A DNA stretch of 64,000 nt from Odontocerum albicorne (Eukaryota > Arthropoda > Insecta > Trichoptera > Odontoceridae). The DNA is taken from positions 28,959,549 through 29,023,548 of the forward strand of contig OX463848.1 in the NCBI GenBank assembly GCA_949825065.1, read 5' to 3'. Position 1 is the first letter of the stretch, and each line of letters starts with the position of its first letter. The notes beneath the pieces were generated by a model, which searched no databases, was not told the DNA's origin, and saw only the letters and a program-made list of their open reading frames with translations. Shown here in pieces: positions 12,240 through 24,492 of the stretch. The translations under genes were made by a program, and so were the position numbers.

Positions 12240-12565
12240 AAAGGTTCAACACCTAGTCTCAGGCTATTTGTTCCAAGTTAGCATTTTAAAGTTGGTTTCA
12301 ACATCATCCTATAAATTGGTTGTTCTAAATCGATCTAATAGAGCGGTGAATTATGAAAAAGTTGTTGCCGTTGCTGGCTCTATTGCGTGGAATGTTCTGC
12401 CTCCTAGTGGCAGAGATATGCGTGGCGTGTGCAGCTTTAGGAAATACTTAAATACAATCCTTTTTGGGAGGTCTTATCAAAATTGATGAATGGGTTCGAA
12501 TCCTTAGGAGAGTTTGCTCTCTAAATGACGCTTAATAAATTGCTATTTAGTTATTATTATTATTA
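12240..12565 (+). mobile_element. LINE-A 3' end
   Basis: Frame 12268-12486 encodes the terminal block VAVAGSIAWNVLPPSGRDMR, then SFRKYLNTILFGRSYQN, matching FAIAGSVVWNGLPFGRRIRN at 45300-45650. It is followed by a tail (ATGGGTTCGAATCC, then CTCTCTAAATGACGC) ending in (ATT)n at about 12550. The same tail occurs at 27.1 and 27.8 kb. Typical of CR1/L2-like LINEs whose 3' ends finish in short microsatellites. Confidence 0.75.
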
Positions 12566-13710
12566 AAAAAAACAGACGAATTTCCTAATGAGATCAGTTT
12601 TCGTCCATTTATCAGGGAATTATTAAGTAGACTATTCATAATATTTATACATTATACTTACTCTGTTGACACTACGTCCCGTTAAAGCTCATGACCTATC
12701 TCAAAGCACTTTTCCAGAATACCTGTCATGATAACGTCCCCACCAGACGCCGTAGTCCACCGCGACCACATCCCAGGGAGCTATATATTATATATCCACC
12801 ACAACGCCAGTGTCCCCATTTGTCTGTTTAGTAGGGGGTTTCACTGCAGAGCTACTTTACATACTGTCAAATTGTCCGTTCTTGCAACGTGATGTCCTGT
12901 TCAACTCAATCACCCCACCCTCCACACTGTCACGATATTTGGCTCTCTAAAGTGCATGTATTTCTCGATTTGTGTGGAATCGCCAGCCACTCTCAGTTCT
13001 TTTAGATCCTGAGAAAAATTTCATTTTCAAATATTCGGGGCAAGTTTTACTGATTTACTGTAAATCACCAATATTTACTTGCATATAAATCAACTGATTT
13101 TACCACAGTTTTGAGTTCGCTTTTTCTAGACAACCATTTACATTTCATGAATCCCCTTGATACACAATCTCAACACTTCGATTCTAATGTGATTTTCTTC
13201 GGAAAGCAGTGTACTGTATGTAACGTTCTTCACTCTTGTGAAGTTCATAGGTTATCCGCACGAAAACTATAAGAGTCTTTTTTTCGGCTTAACCCAACTA
13301 TACATATTGTGGCATATATTTGTTGATCAACTTGCCTTGAACTATGGGTCTTTACAAAATACTTTTTCCATACATAACTTAGTAATTCAGTTAACATTTA
13401 GGGCTAGAGCCCGCTTCCACCGTTTTGTTTTCATTAGTACCCATGCCAAGTATATCCGATTTCTATCAAGTTTCTGTCTCATTTCATTTCCTTAGCATGT
13501 CTCCTAGCATAATTAACTCCACGGTCAGCAGATTGGACCACGCCTCTTCTTGGGATTAATTGTTATTGGCAAACTGGAGACATTTCTATAAGATAATATG
13601 GGAAGGAGCTGCGATGGTCAAACTTTCTTGTAACACTATTAATTTTATTAAGTTTAGGAAAAAAAAATGTTAATGGGTATTTTTATAATTTGTATTATAA
13701 AATTTCTCTC
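12566..13710. other. Intergenic stretch with a GC-richer patch
   Basis: 12660-12960 is noticeably less AT-rich than its surroundings (runs such as CCACCGCGACCACATCCCAG), but no protein family is recognisable in any frame. The frame at 13238-13495 is unassigned. Confidence 0.4.
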
Positions 13711-13870
13711 GTTATATACAGTATAACCTGACGAGCTTATTGTCATGTGACAATCTCTGCCAACCAACCAGAAGTATGTTAAAGTGGTCTTAAGTGAAAA
13801 CCAAACCGGAATCCTTTTTTTTTCAGGCTGGGAGACAAGCGTCTTATCAACTAAGTCACGGAGGTCGTCG
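13711..13870 (-). mobile_element. SINE1 copy, full length
   Basis: On the minus strand: GACGACCTCCGTGACTTAG, TTGATAAGACGCTTGTCTCC, then a T/A-rich link, GGATTCCGGTTTGGTTTTCA, CTTAAGACC, GGTTGGTTGGCAGAG, a palindrome variant and a CAGGTTATACTGTATA-type end. The B-box is deleted at the junction with the poly(A/T) link. Confidence 0.8.
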
Positions 13871-14559
13871 CTTTATCAATATTTAGGAAAAAAATAAGAA
13901 CCCCGCGCTGTGCTACTCAAGTGATCAAGGGTATAAGGATATCTATGACTACTTCGGTCATATCTGTTCTTTTAAAAAAATATATTAAAGAAGCATTATT
14001 TGTTTCAAAATATTCCTCGTCCTTAACTCCTCAACCATTCCCATTATAATGCCGTTTTACTAGAGATTTAACTTTTATTTTAATTTGTATTACTATTCTC
14101 AAATATAATTTCATTTATTTAGTAAAAAAAAGGGCCATGAATACCGATAATTTTTATAAAACAAGAGTTAGTTGACTGTTAAAAATTGCTTTAAAGCAAT
14201 ATATCCGTCAGATATATTTCAATGAGAGCGTTAAATAAATAAATATGTTGTTTGCGTCAAATTGTTTCTTGTGAGTGTGTTTTAAGCCATAATGTTGTAC
14301 GAACATAATTAATCCTAATTAAATGAAATTAAGTTGCAAATAACAAGTTCATTGGAGTCAATATTCTTTTTGAACGGAGTAATCTACGTAAACTAAGCAA
14401 ACATTACCTTCTTATTAAATAATCATATTGATTTCTCTGACGAAATATTCCAAGACCTCAAAGAAAAAACAATGAGACATCGAACCAAAATTCTTCTCGT
14501 GGACGTTACAAGTCTTACAACAACATTATACGAGTTTATAACGTAATCTGACTCTTGTT
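13871..14559. other. AT-rich stretch, nothing recognised
   Basis: No coding frame or repeat relation seen. Confidence 0.45.
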
Positions 14560-14710
14560 TGTGCTCCCTTGGTGATAAGGTGAAAACCTTGAAACCGGTA
14601 GTGTTATACCGTTACATACAATTGAATAAACAGTGTTTGATTAAAAAATATTACAATATCTTTAAACATTCACAATGTAAAAGCCTTAACTATAAATCAT
14701 AACTTAACCT
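14560..14710 (+). repeat. Hammerhead-like repeat H, copy 1 (decayed)
   Basis: Shares GATAAGGTGAAAACCTTGAA, ACCGGTAGTGTTATACCG and the AATAAACAGTGTTTGATTAA tail with copies at 20.7 and 53.1 kb. The ribozyme-like CTGATGA has become TTGGTGA here, so this copy would be inactive. Confidence 0.65.
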
Positions 14711-16254
14711 GATTGGGTGAAAAATAACTGGAAAGCATTTAGCCCGCCAGATACACCATGCTTAATGATGTTTACAAAAGCATACACAAAATTCAAAACA
14801 ATTAGATCACGGAGGTTTACAATATACAGGAAGTTTACAATATATATTTCCCAGGTGGATTATACGTTACAAATCCCGACAATTTAATGAATATTTTTCT
14901 TATTTCGATGTCGCGTCAGTATTGAGACGTATGGTTATATTATCTGGGATCAATGACGGCATCCGACACTTGTCTTAGCAAATCTTAAACTCAAAGGCCC
15001 ATCTTATTCCTGATATACTCAGCCATCACAACTCTTAAATTTTTCCCTTCTTTTTTTCCGGATCGTAAGAATATACTATGTTCTTTGGTTCTCCTAATTA
15101 TGCATTATTTCTTCAACTTGAACAGATTAATAGAAAAAAAATTTTGAATCATTTTTTATTTAAATGACTGGAAAAAAGAGACGGAACTCAGGTTAGCTTT
15201 TTTTTATTGGGTTAAATAAGTCAAAAATCCTATTTTTCTCAATCCAGAGAAAATTTTAAAACGATAACAGTATCTTTAACTTTCTAATGCGGTCTTTCGC
15301 AACGTATCTTCCTTATCTAAGAATCTCAACGGTATTTTTTAAATTATGTGTTACACTAAATAACACGATATATGTTATGTGTCAATTCAAGAGTTCTTAA
15401 TAATGTTTATTTATTTAATATTGTTTTTATATTTTTGGAAATAAATCGATTTATATCAGCCCTCTTACTCTTTATAATATTTGTTCTAGCATAGCTGTCT
15501 TGCAGTATTTAATACATACACAAATAAAACATTTATAATGCATGAATACTTTGATCAGGAGGCAATTTTGACAACTTATCATAAAACATGAATACGTATC
15601 TCCAGGTTAATGTTCTTGTGGGAGTCGTTTCATTGCGGTACTATTCAGATCAAACACCTCCGAAAAGCAGAAAAACTTAAAATAAAAGAAAGACTAATAC
15701 CAGTAAGGAACTTAACTGAGCTATGCGGATAGAACTTAAATTGTTTAATTGGTTAGAATATTGAAAAAATATTGCATCAAGATGTAACAGTTGAAGATAT
15801 ACTGAGCAACACGGTAAGAAATCTCTGAGATGGCAGCTTATTTATTTATATAAAAAGCCCACAATAAAAGAGAGCAGCTGCCGTCCTTCGCAGGTGTACC
15901 GTATGAAAGATTGTCAAAACAAATATTCCTCGGAAGCCTGGGGGAGAGAGTACCTGTCACTGGACCCGGCTGCTGATAAATATGTATGTGAGGGAGATCT
16001 AAAACGGTATGAAATGTATTGTCATGGGAACAGGGTAAAAAAATAAATATTGGATGGAAAAAATATTCGATTTTCAATATTATTACAGTGCCTTTAAGGA
16101 TGCATAAGATATATTTTTTTATTTTATTTAGAGGATAAAAAGAAGAGAGTGGATAAAATCTAAAAATTATTGCAGGACAAAATCGGACATCCTTACAAAA
16201 AATAAATAAAGCCTGATCGGGGACGAAACAAATATTATCACGGAACGACACTTT
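14711..16254. other. AT-rich stretch with one unassigned open frame
   Basis: An open frame of 150 codons on the minus strand (15838-16290) starts inside a SINE head and matches no family I know. The rest is AT-rich with no structure seen. Confidence 0.4.
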
Positions 16255-16300
16255 GAAAAAAATGAGCACTAACGGAAATCGAACCTGCAACCTTTTTAGA
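16255..16300 (-). mobile_element. tRNA-derived SINE head fragment
   Basis: Minus strand reads GGTTGCAGGTTCGATTTCCG, the B-box region of the SINE1 head. Nothing else of the element is recognisable. Confidence 0.45.
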
Positions 16301-16726
16301 ACTTTTATTGGATTGAATAGTTAGATGACACACTGAAATTTGTAAGAATAAATATTTAGTCAAAATTCTATTTGACTATTTTTACTGTATTTTGGTATCA
16401 AATGTGAATTTTGGACGTTACGATTTTTTTTTTAATTTTATGTTTAAATTTATTTTTCATACTTTGTAAAATTGCGTTTAAGCGCTCTACCTCGATATAT
16501 GAATGCACTTTTATTGACGGATTAAAAGCATATATTTTTAAGTTGAATTAGTGAAAAGAAGGTGGTGGCTGCGACCATAAGATTGAGTACTTCCCCGCAT
16601 CAGTAAATGTTTAGAAAAAGTGTATGTATTTGAAGGATGCCGAAAAACTGTTAAGCCGTCTAGCTATTTATTTATTCTATAACTTGTATAAGAACTGTAT
16701 AAGATCTGAATAAAACTATTAAAAAT

Positions 16727-16785
16727 CTCGGGTGGGAAGACAGGTGTCTAACCAACAAGACCATGAAAGTTGTCAAAGTTCGTCG
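16727..16785 (-). mobile_element. SINE2 head fragment
   Basis: Minus strand reads GACAACTTTCATGGTCTTG, TTGGTTAGACACCTGTCTTC, matching the GACGACTTTTATGGCCTGG start of the SINE2 copy at 30960. Confidence 0.5.
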
Positions 16786-17099
16786 ACAATAAATAACAAT
16801 ATATATTTTTGGTGTTGAATTTTCTTCCATAACATTGAAAATATAAAGAGACAGATTAATTCAATTCCCCCTGTTGTGGGTATTCCATTTAGAATTTGAC
16901 AAATCGGATTTTCTGTATCCCGCATGCTCGACAAGCACAAACTCAAACAAATATTTCCTGAAATGCACTTACTTCGGAAATTGCACTTTCTTCGGAAATT
17001 GCACGTTCAAAATACAAATATTTAAAATCTTCTGTCAAGGGTTTAAATTCTCGATAGCGCACTGTGTTATCTAATTGAAAACATGACGATTTTTTCTCA

Positions 17100-17400
17100 G
17101 AACTGATGAAATATTACTCGTTTATATAATATGTCGTTTATATTTATTACATGTTTTTTGTTTGAAGTGAATAGCCCTTCAGCCACTTTATTAGCGTATT
17201 TACTGCACTGTGAGGCATTTGCCTTCTCCCGTGACGTCGGACCTAAAGTCCATACTATTCTTTTTACTATCAGGTATGTTGCAACTGGATGAGGAGTCCC
17301 TTTTGGGAGTTTCTTCTTCGTCACTACATGACCACAATCTTCTAGTGTAAATCTCGCTAGACAGGGATTTATATTGTCCCCATAGCCGCGTGGGCATTGG
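17100..17400 (-). other. Unassigned coding-like stretch
   Basis: Two overlapping minus frames (17097-17324 and 17200-17397) are open; the second begins MPTRLWGQYKSLSSEIYTRR and is Ser/Asp/Glu rich. Base composition is less AT-rich than around it. I recognise no family and there is no support for splicing, so this may be a decayed element or chance. Confidence 0.2.
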
Positions 17401-17460
17401 TAGGATCGAACTGTTTAAAGTGAATAATTAGAATAAAGGTTTCGTTTTGTTGCAGGTAGA

Positions 17461-17750
17461 GAGGACCTCCGTGAGCTAGTTGAAAAGTCAAATGTCTTAC
17501 ATCCCGGAAGATGGAGGTTCGGTTCTCATTAGCACTGTTATAAGGCTTCAGTCTTGTTTACACTTAAGATCACCAATGATCAGTGGGAAAGACATATTCA
17601 AACTTGGCGGTTATGAGTTCAATTGTCATTAAAAAGTTCCCAATGTTATTAAAAAGTGTCTGTTTTTCACTTATGGCCAGTTTTACATTTTGTTGGTTGG
17701 AAGACCACATCCCAATTAATTCACCATATACAAAACGAAAGTGTTACAAA
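17461..17750 (+). mobile_element. SINE1 copies, rearranged pair
   Basis: The first head starts GAGGACCTCCGTGAGCTAG, with B-box GGAGGTTCGGTTCTC, and runs into CAGTCTTGTTTACACTTAAG. A second piece from about 17595 repeats head-end and body sequence (GGTTATGAGTTCAATTGTC, TTTTCACTTATGGCC, TGTTGGTTGGAAG) and ends AACGAAAGTGTTACA. Two SINE1 insertions or a duplicated copy. Confidence 0.7.
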
Positions 17751-17920
17751 ATATAAATAATATTTTATTCACAAACAGTACTTTTGCCTCGTTCACATCC
17801 ATAATTCTTGTCAAACATGTTCTTCTATTTTTCACTCTCCTCAATTTCTCTTCTTTTAAAATTTCACCAATTTATCATTTTAATTCTTACCGCGTTATTT
17901 GTATTGAATTAAATTACACT

Positions 17921-18134
17921 TCAGTTATATACAGTATAGCCTGGCGAGTTTAATGCCACGTGATAATATCTTCCAACTAATCAAAAAGGTCTTTATTGAA
18001 AACAAGACTGGAACCAAGCCTTTATTGAAAACAAGACTTGAACCATTTTTAAAAATCTGGGTATTAACGAGAATCGAACTCGCAACCTCCAGACTGGAAG
18101 ATAGGCGTATTACCAACTAGACCACGGAGGACGT
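17921..18134 (-). mobile_element. SINE1 copy, full length
   Basis: Minus strand: CCTCCGTGGTCTAGTTGGTA, ATACGCCTATCTTCC, GGAGGTTGCGAGTTCGATTC, body with a duplicated TTTTCAATAAAGG segment, palindrome variant and the CAGGCTATACTGTATATAAC end. Confidence 0.8.
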
Positions 18135-18829
18135 ATTTTATTTCTTCTTTCTCTTAATTTATTATAAACATCAAAATGAAGATTAAGTTTTTTAAATACT
18201 GACATAAGTTTAATATTTTATGTCGTAAGCCTTTCGCAACTCATTGTACCAATGTAACCATCCATCTCTAGATTTTATTTATTCTACTCATAACATCCGC
18301 CTCAAACAAAAGTTGTCCTTTATCCAATCACATATTTCCTTGAATTTACTCGTACATTAAAATATTGCTCTAACTCTATCATACAATTCTATCACATTTC
18401 CAGACTTCACTTCTACACATCGCAGTTAGTATACGAGCACATCTGCGCAGCATCGTTTATGAAATATTTTACAATTGATTTAAAGTTAAACTTTTTAAAT
18501 TATCGTCACGTCATTAACGTCGTCTAACGGTTTTTTCTCAAATGCATTTATTTATTTACAAACCGTTAAAAAAATTCACAAATTAAATATTGATGAAAAG
18601 ACAAACCGTCGAGTAAAATTACATAACAATAGGTAAACTCACAATTTTGTGGATATAGAGAACCATTTTACTAGGTTAGATCTGTGACAAAGTGGTCTCA
18701 TACTTAATCACTAATTTATTATATTTGTCCTCAATATAAGTGTCTCTTTCCACATCCTTAATTATAATTAAATCTAAAATTATCGCACAGATACGAGTAT
18801 TTCTAATCGCTTCACAATTTGAGCAACTA
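18135..18829. other. AT-rich stretch, nothing recognised
   Basis: No gene-like frame. One TACTCGTA octamer (18357) and one TACGAGTA (18792, just outside the mariner) are present. Confidence 0.4.
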
Positions 18830-19411
18830 AATGGTCTTTCAAATTGAGCGGTTTTTTAATTCTTAGATAAAACACAGACGGCGTCGCGAACTCACCTGGG
18901 TTTTGTGACATTTGAGAAGTGTAATGTATGACTTTTATAAAAATTGAGTCGTGTACAATACAACAACGCGTTCTCATTGAGAATTATTGTCTGTATTCTA
19001 CTCTCCGGAAACGGTGGTGTTAATTGGCCACCAAGATCGTGTGATCTGACACCGTTGGACTATTTTTTCTGGAGTTACGTGAAAAGCCAGGTCTATAAGA
19101 ATGACTTCCAATCAATTGCTGAGCTGAAGGACGAAATAATTCGTGTTATTGGCGAGTTAGAACCGCAATTATGCCAAAATTTCCTCGTAAATTTTGACAA
19201 AAGAGTGGACATCTGTGGAGCTGCAAGAGACGAACATTTGGTGGATATTGTTTTTTTTTTTGTGTTTAAATGTTATTTAAACACAAAAATTATTTTTGTG
19301 TTTAAACATTATACGAGTACTTCAATGGCCAATAAAATGTTTTCTTAAAATCGAGGCAAATTGTGTGTTTTATTCAAGAATTAAAAAAAACTCTCAATTT
19401 TAAAGACCCTT
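18830..19411 (+). mobile_element. Mariner-like element, internally deleted, TA target
   Basis: The left end (18830-18880) and the reverse complement of the right end (19360-19411) align over about 50 bp: AATGGTCTTTCAAATTGAG against AAGGGTCTTTAAAATTGAG, then TTTTTTAATTCTT and ATAAAACACA. Both are flanked by TA (18828-18829 and 19412-19413), the Tc1/mariner target. At 582 bp it keeps a stub of the transposase N-terminus fused to the C-terminal quarter. Confidence 0.9.
18944..19348 (+). pseudogene. Mariner-type transposase, N-terminal stub fused to C-terminus
   Basis: The open frame of 134 codons contains VNWPPRSCDLTPLDYFFW, the block around the third acidic catalytic residue of IS630/Tc1/mariner transposases, then LKDEIIRVIGELEPQLCQN and DICGAARDEHLVDIVF, the usual C-terminus. 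Upstream, a short piece in another frame (CTIQQRVLIEN) resembles a transposase N-terminus, so about two thirds of the gene, including the first two catalytic aspartates, is deleted. The frame is kept open through the junction. It cannot encode an active enzyme. Downstream at 19257-19289 a perfect small hairpin (arms TTTTTGTGTTTAAAT) lies before the right TIR. Confidence 0.88.
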
Positions 19412-19439
19412 TATATCAAAATCATACCCAGCTTGCTCT

Positions 19440-20009
19440 ATGTTACATTCGCATAAACCCATTCAAATATATGTATGTGTGAAGACCTCCGATTACATGC
19501 TCTGTATTTGCATAAATCCATTGACTTACTTACGTTACACGGTCTGGTCTTACGGTCGGGAATCGAACACGAAACCCTCGTGTAAAAAACAAAAGTTTTC
19601 TACTCGAGATACGGTGTACGTAAACTATGTACGTCATAAAATACTTATTGAATTATATAAAGTAAGGGATCATTATTTTGCTTCTGGTAATTATAAGATG
19701 TTTTATTGTTTCGTAAAACCGCAAGAAACTTTTAGTACATTTTTGTCGGTTCCCATCCCTCCTAGGCAAGTTGGTATTTCATGCATTTTCCTCTCGCTTC
19801 TACATTTTACCCTTTTCAAAGGAATTGCGGCATCTTTTGCACTTCACTCTTCCGAGGTGTACTTTTTTTCAAGAAAATGTAGAGCAACGATATATTCTGA
19901 AAGGAAAACGAGTGATTTGTCAACAAAGTATGTTCGTCTCGGGAATATGATTTTCTCAAAAACGACGAAAGCACTCATTTCGATTAACAAATCGTGTTTG
20001 AAATGTTGA
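19440..20009 (+). other. Long open frame, no family recognised
   Basis: An open frame of 189 codons, long for sequence this AT-rich. Its start covers a degraded SINE2-like minus-strand head (GGGAATCGAACACGAAACCC at 19557-19576). The later part shows no domain, signal peptide or repeat that I can name. The opposite strand also has readable segments, so coding on either strand is unproven. Confidence 0.2.
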
Positions 20010-20714
20010 TACATTATACTTTATAATATATTAGAGTTTTTCAGCGGAATCCAATGTTTTAGGAATGTATCTTTCAAAGTTGTTTCCGATATTCCACAGA
20101 TTCAGTTTAATATAAATATCATGAGTGGGTGCAGCTCAGACTTGTTGCTTTGTTTACTTGTGTTTTTATATAAATTTCGCGGAAGCAAGTCAACTGTCTC
20201 AGAACAGGCAATAGACCCAATGAAACGGCTAATACGAACCGTTTAAAAATGCCCCATCCTCTTTTTCATTAGTGAGCTATGTTTAATCTGGTTATTTTAT
20301 GAATATACTTTTGCAGAGTTAGAAAGAAAGAACAAGAAATAATTTTAAAACAGGAAAAATAAAAGTGTATTGAGATACACCATAAAGATTTCTAATTTAA
20401 AAAGTAATAACTCATCCTTGTCAAAAACTAGATTGCATTTTGCATGACGATCTGAAATATGCATGAAATTTCGTTGAAACTTCTTCTTGTAATTGATTCT
20501 TGATCTGTTTTTCTGCTATTTTCCTGTGTACTGTCAGCTACCCCTACATCTCTTTGGGAGTTGAGTTTGCCTGGTGATCAGCTTCGTATAGAGTAGCCGT
20601 GAGAAAATGTTCGTGGAATCCGGATCTCATCCATTGTTTGAACATGATCTCGCTAGTCAAGTATTCTGTGCCTTTCTTTGGTTTCACACACACACTTTAT
20701 GTATTTCTGTGTGT

Positions 20715-20945
20715 TGTAATTTTTTTTATCAAACACTTTTTATTCCACTTTATGTAACGGTATAACCCTACCGATTTCAAATCTTTCACCTCATCATCAG
20801 GGGAGCACGACTCCTCAATGAAAACCTTGAAATCGGTAGGGTTATACCGTTTCATAAAGTGGAATAAACAAATTAAACTTTGTTTGATAAAACAAATATC
20901 AATGTCTTTACACCTCCACAATGTTAATGCCTTAACCATATTAAT
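20715..20945 (-). repeat. Hammerhead-like repeat H, copy 2, palindromic
   Basis: Arms of about 60 bp (20720-20779 and 20828-20894) are near-perfect inverted repeats sharing TTGAAATCGGTAGGGTTATA and CCGTTTCATAAAGTGGAATA. Between them, on the minus strand, lies CTCCCCTGATGATGAGGTGA followed by AAGATTTGAAA. CTGATGA and GAAA are the conserved boxes of a hammerhead ribozyme. The arrangement resembles terminal repeats of Penelope-like or related retroelements. Family assignment is inference. Confidence 0.65.
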
Positions 20946-23900
20946 ATATTTATTTATATTTTACTGGTTACTCGTAATACATTCCACCTATTAACTGGCA
21001 AAACATACAAAAATATTCAAAACGTTTTACTAGTCGTTATAATATTCCATGATCATTATTTCCGATCTTCGAAGGAATGTTTTAACAGAAAATACATTCC
21101 ACTATTTCCGATCTTCTGAGGACTGACTTCGTTCGTGAGGTTTCAATCGTATACTCGTATGTCTAACACTTGTTTCATATTATAGATCCTTTTTTAAGTT
21201 TCTGTTGTCTGTACTTATTTTTCTTATATTGTCTCTGAGGTTTTCAGATTGATGTATTGAAACTTAAAAAAATGAAAATTCTCGCTTTTTTTCAAATACA
21301 ACCCAATGTTTTTTTTTTTTTCAAATTTATATGACTTTTTAAACGAAGTTAATATAACAATCGTACGTTAGGTCTAATTAGTGGGAAGTAAAATAAATAA
21401 ATTTTGGTTACATGTGGGAAACACATTATAGTTAATATGTTACCCTTCATTTACATTTCAACAGAAGGTTCACAATTTTTTTTTGTTCTCATGCTGTTTG
21501 AATACTTGAGCACAGAGCCGAGACATGGGTGGGGCAATCAGGGCACTGGCCTTGAAAGGGCATAAAATAATATAATAAACAAAAAATTGTCCGAAAAACA
21601 TTTAAAACAACTTTGGAGTACTCTGTCGAATCCAGTGATCGTAGCATTTGCTGAATGAAGTTTTAGTTATTTAAAAATAATCATAAATAATTTGAAATCT
21701 AGTCTTGGACAAGAGAGAGAGTCTGGTATAACTACGAGTATTTTCTACATTGTACATTCAATTTCGATCTATACCAATTTCGATATAGTTATTGTTGATT
21801 TAGACACTCTGAATGCTTGAAAATAAAGTTTGACGTTTTATTTTCATGCGTTGATTTATATTGTTTGCTAAGATGGTTGTACTCGACCAATTTTCACTTT
21901 ATTGTGAGTGGGTTATATTGTGAGTGGGTTATTTTCACTTTATGGATAGGTTGGTTTTTTAAAGTAAAAACCCCCATTTTTAAGTAAAGGGAAATTTTAC
22001 AGTTATTCTACCCATTATCGCAAATATTTATTTAATTTCGGTGATATGACGAGAAACGGCGTCTTCAATGGACAGTTTTCAGAAAAGAATGACGTTATAG
22101 GGGTGCGTTTTGGAATGAGTGCTCCAGGCACCAAAATACTTCATCCCATAGCCCTGCTTAAGATAATAGAAAACTCACCCTTAGCACTTTTTTTTATCAA
22201 CTTAGTTATATCATGTATGGTTTTTTGCACTGTTTTCATATGTTTTTTTATTTTATTTTTATCCTAAAAATAGCATTTTTCGCCGTTTCTATTTCATGTT
22301 CATTTTAATTTCATGAGCAATTTCGTATACAATATTATTATCATTCATTGTTGAGTTTTAGAGGACCATGTGCGATTTTCGTTTTTTTTCTTTCGGTATT
22401 TACGAGTATAAGTACTTTCGGTATTTACGAGTTTCGGTATTTACGAGTATATCTTTAAAAAAAATCTTTTAAATCATCTGTATGAAAAATATTAAATAAA
22501 TGATAAAAATTGTCTGGAAGACATAAAGAAACAAACTATTCATTCATAAATCTTGCAAGACTTTCCTTAATAAAATGTATACGTCCCAAAGCCTTTCAAT
22601 AAATTCATATTACGTTTGATTGAATAATACCATTATTTTCCATTTGAGCGATTCTCCTCTCGTACGTTTCAATTCTGTACAATATATCCCAAACTAGACG
22701 CCAGATTGGATCGGATACCAATAAAAAGTTAGATTGTGGTCATATTGACATATCTATATCGTAGAAAACAAAACTATTTGCGAAGAGTAGGGAAGAAAAA
22801 CACAATATTATTTCAAGATCGCTAGCGTTCTGTACTGAGTATAGGTTTAGAGCTATCGATAAAGAATATTTTATACAAATATCACAATGTCTTCGCAGTC
22901 GAGAAGATCGTACATTTTTAGATTTCGTCGCACAAAAAATACCAGATGCCATAAATTTATTTATCGAAATCGAAAAGAAATCCTTTTAAAGAAAGTCTAA
23001 TTTATGTAACCATCAAACAGCAAATTTTAGAAGGGGATACATTTATTAATTTAACACTTAATTTTACAGTAGACTATTATCCAGGGTCACGTTGACCGGA
23101 TTGCGCATTTATCAGGGTAGTATAAAAATCCTAATTGTGCGCGATTGGATAATGTAGATCATGATTTGATATAATGTTTCAAATGATGAAGAGATTTTAA
23201 ACGTGTTATTACTAATGAACCTGCCGCTACTAATAACGTAGACCAGAAATATGGTACCCTCATAAAAGAGGAAAGTATACAGCACAGTGCTGTTTTAACT
23301 AATGTTGAAAGCCTACTCAGTTATTTGGAGCTATACGAATATTGCAAAATCAACGTAGCGTCATTTGCCGAAAAGTGAACAGAGGAAAAAAGACAAACAT
23401 GTTTGCTGATTCAAATTTCGAATTACTTTCGGAGAGAATCCAAGTATTCCTCTCTCGCTCTCTTGTATTCAAAATTCAATTCTCGTATTCTTTCTTCGAC
23501 GACAACCATCGTATGGGCTTTGGCCTATTTATACTATGATATGATAGATCTTCCAAATCAAATAGACCTAACATATTTTATAATTTTGGTGTTTTTTATG
23601 ACCATTGAAATACTATATCAATAGTCAATTTGATCTTTTTTTTTTTAATTATTGATTTGCACTAGGTATACAATAAAAGTCGGCCAGCTGATAAACACAT
23701 GGCAATTACTTCTGTCTAGCCAGAAGTATTTTTAAGTCGAATTAGTAAACTTTAGTGGACACATACTCATGTATAATAAAATAACAATTTATATAGCACT
23801 GATTAGAGAGCAGACTATCATCAAGGGCGAAACTCCTGAGTGCAACTCTCGAGAATTGTCAAACCTGTCACTTTCAAAAAGTTTGTTTTGTACTCGTAGA

Positions 23901-24264
23901 TTTAATTATCGATTCTGTGAAAATTTTATTTATTTTGATAAAACTTGGACTCTTATCAGCTTTTTTCCTTTTACGCTGACAGTTAATCTGTGGCGGTATT
24001 TTGGGTTTACTTTTTTATTATTTCTGCCATTTATTAATTTTCTGTGTTTTCTTAATCTAAATGTGCAAGAGTGTAGGCTGAAAAACATCTGATGTCCTCG
24101 CGGCTGGGCTTGCCCTATATTGGCGAGGTATGTCTCGGCCGAAGGCACGTTATGAGATGAGCCCTGACCTTTTGATAGCTTCTCTCTTAAATGTATTTTC
24201 TGTTATTTACCTATGTATATTGAGATACTATATACAATATGTGCGATTTCGGAATGTATTTATA
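20946..24264. other. AT-rich intergenic stretch
   Basis: No convincing gene. Frames at 22046-22267, 22740-22952, 23342-23624 and 23769-24092 are unassigned. A small repeat of TTTCGGTATTTACGAGT occurs three times at 22391-22449. GAGTGGGTTATATTGT-type short direct repeats lie near 21905. Confidence 0.4.
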
Positions 24265-24492
24265 TATGTATGTTAGAGCCCACGATTTGGAGCCCGCGAT
24301 TCATCATTCCACGTATCGATAATACTACAGTACATGAAAAGATAACGACACTCATTCAAGTACTTTCCACCTGTGTGTATTGTTACCATACATACCAAAC
24401 TGGAACCATTTTTTTTGGTACCATCGAGAATCGAGTCCGAAAGTGTGACCCGAGCTTAAGTCTAGTATTTTAAGCTAGTCTATGGAGGTCAT
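24265..24492 (-). mobile_element. SINE2 copy
   Basis: Minus strand: a CCATAGACTAGCTTAAAAT-type head, a B-box region ending CGGACTCGATTCTCG, then GATGGTACCAAAAAAAATGG, GGTAACAATAC, and a tail with GTAGTATTATCGATACG and CGCGGGCTCCAAATCG. Order and spacing match the copies at 31 and 61 kb. Confidence 0.6.

Noticed and set aside
15838..16290. 150-codon minus-strand frame
   Set aside because: It begins within a SINE head and is biased to Phe/Ile/Tyr; no domain and no splice or promoter context.
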